This document shows positions 1 through 6,856 of a stretch of DNA of 15,237 nt, piece after piece. The notes under the pieces were generated by a model. It ran no database searches. It saw nothing but the letters and a program-made list of their open reading frames with translations, and had not been told where the DNA came from. Position 1 is the stretch's first letter. Every line of letters starts with the position of its first letter. Source of the DNA: Candidatus Collierbacteria bacterium (GTDB lineage Bacteria; Patescibacteriota; Microgenomatia; UBA1400; MFAQ01); NCBI GenBank assembly GCA_903873735.1, contig CAIQPO010000008.1, forward strand, positions 1 through 15,237, written 5' to 3'. The position numbers were made by a program, and so were the translations under genes.

Positions 1-2864
1 CCCCCACTCCAACCGAGACACCAGCCCCCACACCAGAATCTACCCCAGAACCCACCGCTACTCCTTCTCCAGAATCCACTCCAGCAATTACCCCTTCAGA
101 AACACCTACCCCCACCGCAACTCAGGCTCAATCTCAGGAAACTTCCAGCAATCAAAACAACAACACCCAAGAAAACCAAACATCTACAAACTCTTCCCCC
201 ACTCCCTCTGAAATCACTTATCCCACTTCATCTCCCACACCTACCCCCACACCCACACCAATTCCTGCTGAACCAGAGATTGCAGCAGTTTCAGCTGTAT
301 TTGGCTCAATCTTCACCGACAAAGCAGATTATGCCCCAACCGACAAAGTCACCATCACTGGCAGTAATCTAAATCCACTTTCACTTTATTCCATAGTGAT
401 CTCATCAGAAGATAACCCAGCAGTCACCCATGAAGGAAAATTCTTCACGGATGCCTCAGGTGCTTTCACTTATACATACCAACTAGACGGTAACTACCGC
501 CCCAACTACTCTATAACCATTAAAGATTCATTCGGCAAAGTCGCCGCAACAACAACATTTACTGACACAGACTGGCCGACTTGTGGCTTCCAGTGTAAAG
601 CAAATGATGTGACTGTTTCTAGTATGAGACTCATTGACCCTACCACAAAGCAGCCGGTATCCAGCTGTAATCCAGGTAGTAGCGTTTCAGTTGTAGTCGA
701 AGCAACTTTTATAAATAATGCCAATAGCGATAGAGATGCAATTATAGTTATGGGAGATCTTGTTTCAGGGTCTACAAGTTTTATTTTAGAAACAAATGGA
801 GTTAAAGGCGTCTGTGGAGGGGATTCTATCTCAAAAAATTCAACCTCAACAAAAGAGATTGCTAATTTTACTTGGGAGTGTGGAAGCACAGTTGAGATAA
901 AAAATATCATTATTTCGTGGGGGACTGGGAATGACACTTGTACAGGCTTTTTCTCCGCTCCTTCATGCTCAGAAAGAACAACAAAATGTTATGCAGGAAC
1001 AAGTTTTAGTGTAACAACTCCTCTGGTTGCAGATTTTACAACTGCAGACGTCTGTCTAGGAGCTTCTGCGAGTTTTACAGATAAAACTTCAGGAGGAAAA
1101 ACTCCTTACACATACTCATGGAATTTTGGTGATCCAAGTACTACTCTTGATACATCGTCAGATCAAAATCCTTCATACACCTATCCTGCAACAGGAACAT
1201 ATGATGTTTCTCTTTCGGTCACCGATAGTTCATCTCCTGCCAAGTTTGATTCTCAGACACATCAGATCACAGTCAGTCAATGTGCCAAATGCGGTGATGG
1301 AATCAAAAATCAAACGACAGAGGAATGTGATTCAGGCGCATCAAACGGAGTCGCTTGTACGCCAAATTATTCATCTTCTTGCCAATACTGTAGTTCTGAA
1401 TGTAAGAACACAACCGTTACTGGACCTTCATGTGGGGATGGAATAGTCACCTCTCCAAATGAAGAATGCGATGGTACAGTTACAACAAGAGATCATTATG
1501 TTTGTAACTCATGTAAATGGGAATATGTCCCTTATTGTGGAGACAATAACATTGATACACAAAATGGGGAAGTTTGTGATGGTGGATCTCAATCCTGTAC
1601 CACCACATCAGGTTATGCTGGCACTCAATCCTGTACATCATTATGTGGTTGGGGTTCATGCGAAACAGTTGAATTCTGTGGCGATGGTGTAAAAAACGGC
1701 GCGGAATTATGTGATGACGGAACTTCAAACACTACCACCTGTTCTCCATCATACGGAGGTTCTTGTAACTACTGCGAAACCGGCACTTGTACTCCAAAGA
1801 CGATAGAAGGGCCAAAATGTGGTGATGGAAAACTAGACACTGATAGCGGAGAAACCTGCGACGATGGCAACACAACCAATGGAGACAAATGTTCCTCTAC
1901 CTGCCAAGTTGAAAAAGGAGAAATAACTTTCACCAAAATTCTAGACGATAGCTCAAGTGCTTCTCTCTGGAGTTTCACTGTCAAAGATGAGTCTGGAGCT
2001 ACTATCGGCACCTATACCAGCGGTACCAAAGTCACTCTAAACACTGGAAACTATACTGTCACTGAGTCTGGACCTACAAACTACACCTTTGTCCAGATTG
2101 GTGGCACATCCTGTTCATCATCCACTATTACAGGCACTGCTAATCTCACAGTCACCACCTCTGGCGGTACTTGTACCTTCTCAAACAATGTTGTTAAAGC
2201 TAGTGTCACCGTCGACAAAGTTACCAATCCTTCTGGCTCAGACCAAGTATTTGAATTTACACTCACCGATGGTACCAATGCACAAAAAGTTGAGATCAAA
2301 GACGCTGACGCAGCTCACACTTTCTCAGGTCTGTTCCCCGGCACCTATACAATTTCGGAAACACCAGTTTCTGGCTGGGACCAAACATCGAGAGTCTGTT
2401 ACCAAAACGACACTTTGCTAACCTCAAACTCCTTCACTCTCGCTTCAGGTGATAATGTCTCTTGTACGTTTACCAACACCAAGAGAGGTGGAGTTTCAGT
2501 TCTTAAGTACCAAGACAGTAATGCCAATGGCTCCAAGGATACAGGAGAAAGTGGACTGTCAGGCTGGACATTCTATCTAAACAAGGATTCAGCTTGTGCA
2601 GGCAATGACTACAAGACTATCACAGGATCAGATGGATATGCTTCATTTACCAATATTGAACCTGGAACCTATTACGTAGCTGAATACTTAGAATCAGGAT
2701 GGGTTTTGTCTGGCACAAACTGTCGACAAATTACCGTCTTTGCTGGCAACACACCTAGTCTTGAGTTCGGCAACTATCAAAATGGCAAGATATCAGGTCA
2801 GAAATTTAATGACCTAGATGAAGATGGAATCAAAGATAGCGGCGAACCAGGAATCGCCAACTGA
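1..2864 (+). CDS. N-terminal part of the interrupted surface protein (PKD, Cys-rich, SpaA-like and SdrD-B-like modules)
   Basis: This is the product if the TGA at 2862-2864 terminates translation. A GTG at 396 is not a credible start, because the same frame is open to base 3 and encodes a PT-rich linker and a typical surface-protein Ig motif before it. The PKD domain shows the signature YSWNFGD and ends near SLSVTDSSS. Five Cys-rich repeats follow, each opening CGDG or CGDN and reaching ECD/VCD/LCD/TCD, as in the Myxococcus disulfide repeat family. Two SpaA-like modules end in CTFSNN and CTFTNT. Stopping here would leave a protein with no LPNTG signal and no membrane anchor, so it would be released rather than displayed. 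It would also break the second SdrD-B repeat after about 27 residues. Bases 561-1700 use more A/T-ending codons than the rest of the gene. Confidence 0.75.
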   Translation, partial: PTPTETPAPTPESTPEPTATPSPESTPAITPSETPTPTATQAQSQETSSNQNNNTQENQTSTNSSPTPSEITYPTSSPTPTPTPTPIPAEPEIAAVSAVFGSIFTDKADYAPTDKVTITGSNLNPLSLYSIVISSEDNPAVTHEGKFFTDASGAFTYTYQLDGNYRPNYSITIKDSFGKVAATTTFTDTDWPTCGFQCKANDVTVSSMRLIDPTTKQPVSSCNPGSSVSVVVEATFINNANSDRDAIIVMGDLVSGSTSFILETNGVKGVCGGDSISKNSTSTKEIANFTWECGSTVEIKNIIISWGTGNDTCTGFFSAPSCSERTTKCYAGTSFSVTTPLVADFTTADVCLGASASFTDKTSGGKTPYTYSWNFGDPSTTLDTSSDQNPSYTYPATGTYDVSLSVTDSSSPAKFDSQTHQITVSQCAKCGDGIKNQTTEECDSGASNGVACTPNYSSSCQYCSSECKNTTVTGPSCGDGIVTSPNEECDGTVTTRDHYVCNSCKWEYVPYCGDNNIDTQNGEVCDGGSQSCTTTSGYAGTQSCTSLCGWGSCETVEFCGDGVKNGAELCDDGTSNTTTCSPSYGGSCNYCETGTCTPKTIEGPKCGDGKLDTDSGETCDDGNTTNGDKCSSTCQVEKGEITFTKILDDSSSASLWSFTVKDESGATIGTYTSGTKVTLNTGNYTVTESGPTNYTFVQIGGTSCSSSTITGTANLTVTTSGGTCTFSNNVVKASVTVDKVTNPSGSDQVFEFTLTDGTNAQKVEIKDADAAHTFSGLFPGTYTISETPVSGWDQTSRVCYQNDTLLTSNSFTLASGDNVSCTFTNTKRGGVSVLKYQDSNANGSKDTGESGLSGWTFYLNKDSACAGNDYKTITGSDGYASFTNIEPGTYYVAEYLESGWVLSGTNCRQITVFAGNTPSLEFGNYQNGKISGQKFNDLDEDGIKDSGEPGIAN
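1281..1907 (+). repeat. Five Cys-rich CGDG repeats (Myxococcus-type disulfide repeat)
   Basis: Five successive units open with CGDG or CGDN: CGDGIKNQTTEECD, CGDGIVTSPNEECDG, CGDNNIDTQNGEVCDGG, CGDGVKNGAELCDDG and CGDGKLDTDSGETCDDG. Units 1, 2 and 4 also carry further Cys in the CxxC or CxTC style, and the last ends CSSTCQ. The spacing and motif match the DUF4215 / Myxococcus cysteine-rich repeat family of secreted proteins. Paired cysteines imply disulfide formation outside the cytoplasm. The repeats are divergent in DNA, so this is a protein-level repeat. Confidence 0.8.
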
Positions 2865-3374
2865 AGAATTGAAGCTGATAGGAACGCTGACGGATCAGTC
2901 GATGGTTATGAAATCACCGACAAGGACGGCAACTACACCTTCGCTGGCTTAATTCCAGGAAAATATAGAATTCGTGAGGTAGGTCAAACTGGCTGGACAC
3001 AGACCACCACCAACCCAACCGACATCACCCTTACTTCAAATGGTGTATTCACTAATGTAGATTTTGGTAACTACAATTATGGCTACATTTCTGGACACAA
3101 ATGGAATGATTCAGATGGAGATGGAATTTGGGATACAAACGAATCTGCCATCAAAGGCTGGAGAATAAATATTAAAAATCCCGACGGTTCGACAAACTAC
3201 CGCACCACCGATGATAATGGATACTACATCTTCAGTAATCTCACCTACGGTAGATATGTTGTTTCCGAAGAAGCGAAAACCGGTTGGACCCAAACATATC
3301 CTTCACCCGCTACCTACACGATTGATATTCAATCAGAAAGTAGTGAGCCAAATAAGAACTTCGGTAACCGAGGA
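2484..3374 (+). repeat. SdrD-B-like repeats 1-3, repeat 2 carrying the TGA
   Basis: Three tandem modules of about 99 codons start at 2484, 2781 and 3078 and end in FGNY or FGNR. Each has a Ca-loop-like motif: DSNANGSKDTGE (2514), DLDEDGIKDSGE (2811) and DSDGDGIWDTNE (3108). Repeats 1 and 3 follow it with GWTFYL and GWRINI. Repeat 2 has AN-stop-RIEA at that point and then continues normally to GWTQTT and FGNYN. In staphylococcal Sdr proteins these B domains bind calcium and act as rigid spacers; calcium binding here is inferred from the Asp pattern. Confidence 0.8.
2862..2864 (+). other. In-frame TGA at a conserved tryptophan position
   Basis: The five SdrD-B-like repeats each carry a DxxxxGxxDxxE-type loop followed, exactly 18 nt after the Glu codon, by a Trp codon: TGG at 2565, 3159, 4056 and 4416. 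In repeat 2 the Glu codon is at 2844 and the codon 18 nt later is TGA. One G-to-A change at the third base of TGG explains it. The base after the TGA is A, a context known in E. coli to favour read-through of UGA by normal tRNA-Trp. There is no homopolymer or tandem repeat at the site that would suggest slippage. Confidence 0.9.
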
Positions 3375-3590
3375 CTAGGTACCATTACTATCACCAAGAC
3401 TGTTTCAAAATCAGAACCGGACCTAACCAGCTTCTGCTTCACTCTTTCGCCAGATCCAAAGATTGGTGAAGTTTGTGCTGACTCATCAGGAAAAGCTGTC
3501 TTTACCAATGTTCCAGCAGGGTCATACACAGCTAGTGAAACAAAGACTCTTACTGGTTACACCGTCACTGCAAACTCTTGCTCCACCCCA

Positions 3591-5285
3591 ATGAACATCG
3601 TAAATGGTGGTGATACTGCTTCCTGCGGGATTACCAATACCAGAGACACTGGATCATTAACCATCAACAAAATCATAGATATTGATGGCGACCTTACCAC
3701 TACCAGCGACCAAACGCCAGCAGAGGGTTGGACATTCGATGTAAACGGTACTAGTACAGATACCAGCAACCCTTCACCTGCCATCACAGATTCAAAAGGT
3801 GTCATTACTCTTACTCCTCTTAAGACAGGTAGCTACACAATCATCGAGACACTCAAATCTGGCTATGACTTAATTGGAGCCAGTTGTGGAGACAATGGTA
3901 GGTTTAATGGTGAAGACAGGCTAACTAACGTTACTCTATCCACCAGCACCACCTGTACCTTCTACAACACTCCTAATGGCTCAATCCATGGATACAAATG
4001 GAGCGATACAAACAACAACGGACGAGAAGATTTCCAAGAGCCAAAACTAAGTGGTTGGACTATCAATCTCTACCAATGGAACGGTGAGGAATATTCCACC
4101 ACTCCCACTGCCTCTATGGAAACAAGCCCCGATACTCACTTTGGCTGGTACTGGTTTGATCACCTGCTTCCCGGAAAATACAAAGTTTGTGAAGCTGGTA
4201 AAGAAAACTGGAATCAAACCTATCCCTCAAACAAGGGCTGCCACGAGGTCACTCTTCCTGATCAAAACTCAAACGGATTCGAGATCATGGAAAACTCTAC
4301 CAATGGCCCAGTCTACAACTTTGGAAATGTAGAGCTAGCCAGAGTTACTGTCTACAAATACTATGATAAAGATCAAGACGGTTACAACGATCGGGGAGAA
4401 GATTTACTTTCTGGTTGGTCAATTAATCTAAGCCAAGAAGGCAAAGAAACTAAAGTTACCGACAGTGAAGGAAAAGCAGTCTTTGGTTACCTCACTCCAG
4501 GCACCTACTACCTCTCAGAAACCCTCAAAGATGGCTGGAATCAATCAGGCATCTATTGTCCCTCACTGGATGGAGACGGCAGGGGTGAATATGAGGTAAA
4601 CAACCGAGAGCTATCACTAAACGCTGGTGACTCGATTACCTGCTATTTCGGCAACTACACCAATCCAGAAACCACCATTACCAAATCAAACGACGCCACC
4701 TCCGACAAAGCCCCCGGTGATTCAGTCAACTTCTCCATCCTGATCAAGGTGACCAAATCCATGATCAAACATCTCACAGTCAAAGACTTACTTCCTGAAG
4801 GATTCAAGTTCAGAGTTGGTTCAGCCCATGCCTATATCATCCGCAACGGAGTTTCCACTGAAATTGAAGGTATGACTCCTCCCGAATACCACTCTCCGGG
4901 AATCTGGGAAATCGACGCCGAGCTCCAAGAAGGAGACGAGGTCAAGCTTGTCTACACCGCCGATATCAGCACCACTCAAGATCCGGGACTCTACAAAGAT
5001 GTTGTCTGGGCTAGAGCTACCAGCTTAGGAGACACTCTCCATCAATCACTCGCTCAAGGTACTCTAGGAGCCTACTTTGCAGGCACAGATGTGAATGTTG
5101 TCAAATCCCAAACTTCAGATCAGTCCTACGGCGTAGAGCGTGAGGAAAAGAAAGAAGTTGGAGCTGTCTTAGGAGCCACCACTAGCTTGCCAAACACAGG
5201 CGCAGGTAATCTCTGGCTACTTCTAACTCTAGCCAGTGCCATAACCGGAACATATTTGGTTATCACCTCAAAGAAAAGATCATGA
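3591..5285 (+). CDS. C-terminal part of the interrupted surface protein, with DUF11-like module and LPNTG sorting signal
   Basis: The ATG at 3591 is the first in-frame start-type codon after the TGA, so an automatic caller would start here. That start cuts a SpaA-like module in half, and it has no export signal or convincing ribosome binding site. It is therefore an artefact of the upstream TGA. The coding frame really continues from 2865, where 242 more codons carry the rest of SdrD-B repeat 2, all of repeat 3 and most of a SpaA-like module. After 3591 come the end of that module, a second SpaA-like module (from 3648), SdrD-B repeats 4 and 5, a DUF11-like domain (TITKSNDATSDKAPGDSVNF onward) and the sorting signal. 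The stop overlaps the next ATG as ATGA, indicating translational coupling to the next gene. Confidence 0.7.
   Translation: MNIVNGGDTASCGITNTRDTGSLTINKIIDIDGDLTTTSDQTPAEGWTFDVNGTSTDTSNPSPAITDSKGVITLTPLKTGSYTIIETLKSGYDLIGASCGDNGRFNGEDRLTNVTLSTSTTCTFYNTPNGSIHGYKWSDTNNNGREDFQEPKLSGWTINLYQWNGEEYSTTPTASMETSPDTHFGWYWFDHLLPGKYKVCEAGKENWNQTYPSNKGCHEVTLPDQNSNGFEIMENSTNGPVYNFGNVELARVTVYKYYDKDQDGYNDRGEDLLSGWSINLSQEGKETKVTDSEGKAVFGYLTPGTYYLSETLKDGWNQSGIYCPSLDGDGRGEYEVNNRELSLNAGDSITCYFGNYTNPETTITKSNDATSDKAPGDSVNFSILIKVTKSMIKHLTVKDLLPEGFKFRVGSAHAYIIRNGVSTEIEGMTPPEYHSPGIWEIDAELQEGDEVKLVYTADISTTQDPGLYKDVVWARATSLGDTLHQSLAQGTLGAYFAGTDVNVVKSQTSDQSYGVEREEKKEVGAVLGATTSLPNTGAGNLWLLLTLASAITGTYLVITSKKRS
3975..4661 (+). 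repeat. SdrD-B-like repeats 4 and 5
   Basis: Two further modules begin at 3975 (NGSIHGYKWSDTNNNG) and 4335 (LARVTVYKYYDKDQDG), separated from repeats 1-3 by two SpaA-like modules. The loops are DTNNNGREDFQE (4005) and DKDQDGYNDRGE (4365), followed by SGWTINL and SGWSINL. They end in FGNVE and FGNYT. A recurring WNQ or WTQ motif late in the modules is shared by the array (GWTQT, NWNQT, GWNQS). Confidence 0.8.
5187..5280 (+). other. LPNTG cell-wall sorting signal
   Basis: The C-terminus reads VLGATTSLPNTGAG, followed by a hydrophobic stretch (LWLLLTLASAITGTYLVI) and a basic tail SKKRS. LPNTG is encoded at 5187-5201. This three-part layout is the classic sortase recognition signal: sortase cuts between Thr and Gly and transfers the protein to a surface acceptor. 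A sortase gene lies about 960 nt downstream in the same operon. If the upstream TGA terminates translation, this signal is never joined to the N-terminal modules. Confidence 0.93.
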
Positions 5286-6247
5286 AATCAATAAAATACA
5301 TTCTCACTGCCCTAGGTTTGTTTGCCCTCGTGGCCACACCTGTATTAGCAGAAGGTGCCAATTTCTCGGTGCGTCTTAGTGCTCCCAAGTCACCCACCAA
5401 TCAAACCAGCTTCAAGCTCACCTATGTGGTTTTGGACTTGGAAAGTAGGGAATTCAATGTTTCCTGTTTCAAAAAAGGCCCCCTCGAAACAACATATTCC
5501 CAGTTTGGTGCCACCCAAACAGTAAGCGCAGGCGGCAACACCAGTTTCTGCCAGGCAGACACCAACATCATCAAAGATGCAGGCACCTACTCATTCATGG
5601 TCAAAGCCTCCACCGGCAGCCAAACACCTGTTGAAAGTGAAAAAGTTGCTGTAGATTTCAGAAACTCCACTCCCGATACCCCAAATTCATTCTCCAAAGA
5701 AAGAATTAATGATTGTGAGTACAAAATCAAGTTCCGCACTGGAGCCGACAACGGCAAAACAGTAAAGGTTGAAATTTTCAGATCTGAAAACAGAAACTTT
5801 GGTATTGATGGGGGAAATAGGATAGCCGTAATAGGTATTGGCTCTGATCAGGCTTACGAATTCACCGACAAAGTCTCAAACTGCAGCAAAGAATACTTCT
5901 ACGCAATAAGAGCTCTGGATTCAGCCGACAATGTTTCTGGAGTTACCGGCGACAGTATCACCAAGACTATTGAAGTAGTTTCCACTACCATCACCCCCAG
6001 CCCCACCACAGGCGCCCAAGTGGCTTCAAATGGCTCACAAGTACCATCCGAAAAGGCTGGGCAAGAAGAGTCTGAAGAATCCAAAGAAGGTCAGCTTGTA
6101 GGTGAAGGTCAAACCACAGGAAACAGCAACACTGGAGGTGTCTTAGGCAGGATGACCGAAAATTCCTCCATGAGAAACTGGCTTCTAATCATCGCTGGTT
6201 TCATCATTGGTGGTCTTATAGCCATCAAGGTGAGAAAATCAAAATAG
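5282..6247 (+). CDS. Secreted, C-terminally membrane-anchored surface protein with Ig/Fn3-like modules
   Basis: The 321-residue product has a clear signal peptide (MKSIKYILTALGLFALVATPVLA, cleavage likely after residue 23). A beta-rich module follows (about 24-127), then a fibronectin type III-like module (about 130-230) ending in the Fn3-style motif YFYAIRALDSADNVSG. Residues 231-297 are an S/T/E/G-rich linker, residues 299-315 a transmembrane segment, and the tail is KVRKSK. It therefore probably sits outside the cell on a single C-terminal anchor. No true LPxTG is present, although SNTGGVLG before the TM vaguely echoes the VLG...NTG of the upstream protein. Its ATG overlaps the upstream stop (ATGA) and its TAG abuts the sortase ATG, so the three genes are one operon. 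It may be a partner or second substrate of that sortase. The family is not recognised; function unknown. Confidence 0.85.
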   Translation: MKSIKYILTALGLFALVATPVLAEGANFSVRLSAPKSPTNQTSFKLTYVVLDLESREFNVSCFKKGPLETTYSQFGATQTVSAGGNTSFCQADTNIIKDAGTYSFMVKASTGSQTPVESEKVAVDFRNSTPDTPNSFSKERINDCEYKIKFRTGADNGKTVKVEIFRSENRNFGIDGGNRIAVIGIGSDQAYEFTDKVSNCSKEYFYAIRALDSADNVSGVTGDSITKTIEVVSTTITPSPTTGAQVASNGSQVPSEKAGQEESEESKEGQLVGEGQTTGNSNTGGVLGRMTENSSMRNWLLIIAGFIIGGLIAIKVRKSK

Positions 6248-6829
6248 ATGAGACTCGACCTGCTAAGAAATATCGGCATTACTCTCTTGCTGGTGTCTCT
6301 TATTGTCCCCAGCATTGTCTATTTGCCCCTCCTAAAACACGAGGTGGTGTATCAAATCCGACAGGTACAGCCCACACCCAAAATCACCACCTTCGAGTCA
6401 AAATATCCTGAATTCGGTTTGGTAATACCCAAACTCGACATCAATGCCAAGGTAATCCCCGATATCGACTCTCAAAACTCTGCCATCTATCAAAAAGCTC
6501 TTACTCAAGGGGTAGCTCATGCTGAGGGTACTGCCACTCCGCTAGAAAAAGGCACCATCTTTATATTTGCCCATTCATCCGCTAGTTTTCTTGAAGCTAT
6601 GCGTTACAACTCCATTTTCTATCTCCTCCCCAAACTCGAGGTAGGTAACCCAATTCTTCTCTACTACCAGGGCAAACAATACCAATACTTAGTCACTGAA
6701 AAGAAAATCGTAGATCCAACCGACAATCAATACCTCACCACCCATACTGAAGACCGCCTTGTCCTTATGACCTGCTATCCTCCAGGGCTAAACTCTAAGC
6801 GCTTTATCGTGATCGCCAAGCCTCACTAA
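6248..6829 (+). CDS. Sortase (transpeptidase), class uncertain, class D/E-like
   Basis: The 193-residue protein has an N-terminal transmembrane anchor (about residues 9-29) and a sortase core beginning near FGLVIPKLDINAKVI. The catalytic residues are visible: His109 in IFAHSS, Cys176 in LVLMTCYPPG and Arg185 in SKRFIVIAK. Length and layout fit a single-pass, type II sortase. The enzyme cleaves LPxTG-type signals between Thr and Gly through a Cys thioester and transfers the protein to an amine. The ATG follows the previous TAG directly, and an LPNTG substrate lies two genes upstream, so that protein is its likely substrate. The family is certain; whether it anchors proteins to peptidoglycan, another acceptor or polymerises them cannot be told from sequence. 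Confidence 0.95.
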   Translation: MRLDLLRNIGITLLLVSLIVPSIVYLPLLKHEVVYQIRQVQPTPKITTFESKYPEFGLVIPKLDINAKVIPDIDSQNSAIYQKALTQGVAHAEGTATPLEKGTIFIFAHSSASFLEAMRYNSIFYLLPKLEVGNPILLYYQGKQYQYLVTEKKIVDPTDNQYLTTHTEDRLVLMTCYPPGLNSKRFIVIAKPH

Positions 6830-6839
6830 CCCATATTTC

Positions 6840-6848
6840 TGCTATAGT
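6840..6848 (+). promoter_or_regulatory. Extended -10 promoter, probably leaderless
   Basis: The sequence TGcTATAGT is an extended -10 element (TGn plus TATAGT at 6843-6848). Only eight bases separate it from the ATG at 6857, so transcription would begin at or within a base or two of the start codon. There is no convincing -35, and no Shine-Dalgarno site. It separates the surface/sortase operon from the next gene. Confidence 0.55.
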
Positions 6849-6856
6849 GGTATTTA

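Larger units (their letters stand above)
1..5285 (+). pseudogene. Giant modular LPNTG-anchored surface protein, 5' partial, interrupted by one in-frame TGA
   Basis: The frame beginning at base 3 is open from the window edge to the TGA at 5283-5285, apart from one TGA at 2862-2864, giving about 1,760 codons. The true start lies outside the window. Modules in order: PT/S/Q/N-rich linker (3-290), Ig-like module with an FTDKADYAPTDKVTITG motif (about 306-560), Cys-containing beta module (560-1016), PKD domain (about 1020-1280), Cys-rich repeats (1281-1907), two SpaA/prealbumin-like modules (1917-2483), three SdrD-B-like repeats (2484-3374), two more SpaA-like modules (3375-3974), two more SdrD-B-like repeats (3975-4661), a DUF11-like module (4662 to about 5090) and an LPNTG sorting signal. 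The TGA falls inside the second SdrD-B repeat, and homologous sequence continues in the same frame with no shift. A read product would be exported and linked to the cell surface by the sortase two genes downstream. 'Pseudogene' is the cautious label; UGA read-through or a sequence error remain possible. Confidence 0.8.

Noticed and set aside
3..290. Possible DNA-level repeat or CRISPR-like array in the CCC/ACC-rich left edge
   Set aside because: The periodicity comes from Pro-Thr codons in a linker; there are no constant repeats with spacers.
396..398. GTG at 396 as the start of the large surface protein
   Set aside because: The frame is open to base 3 and the upstream residues are a PT-rich linker plus the start of an Ig-like module, so the gene begins outside the window.
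1126..1692. Plus-strand frames overlapping the Cys-rich region in a second frame
   Set aside because: They are shadows of the real frame; they have no domain motif and the true frame has clear CGDG repeats.
2840..2900. Frameshift or phase-variable tract causing the break
   Set aside because: The frame is identical on both sides of the stop and there is no homopolymer or short tandem repeat at the site.
2862..2930. Selenocysteine insertion at the TGA
   Set aside because: The aligned residue is Trp and not Cys, the protein is a structural surface repeat, and no strong stem-loop was found just after the TGA.
3591..3593. ATG at 3591 as the start of a separate surface protein
   Set aside because: It lies in the middle of a SpaA-like module with no signal peptide or ribosome site, and the same frame carries homologous repeats back to the TGA at 2862.
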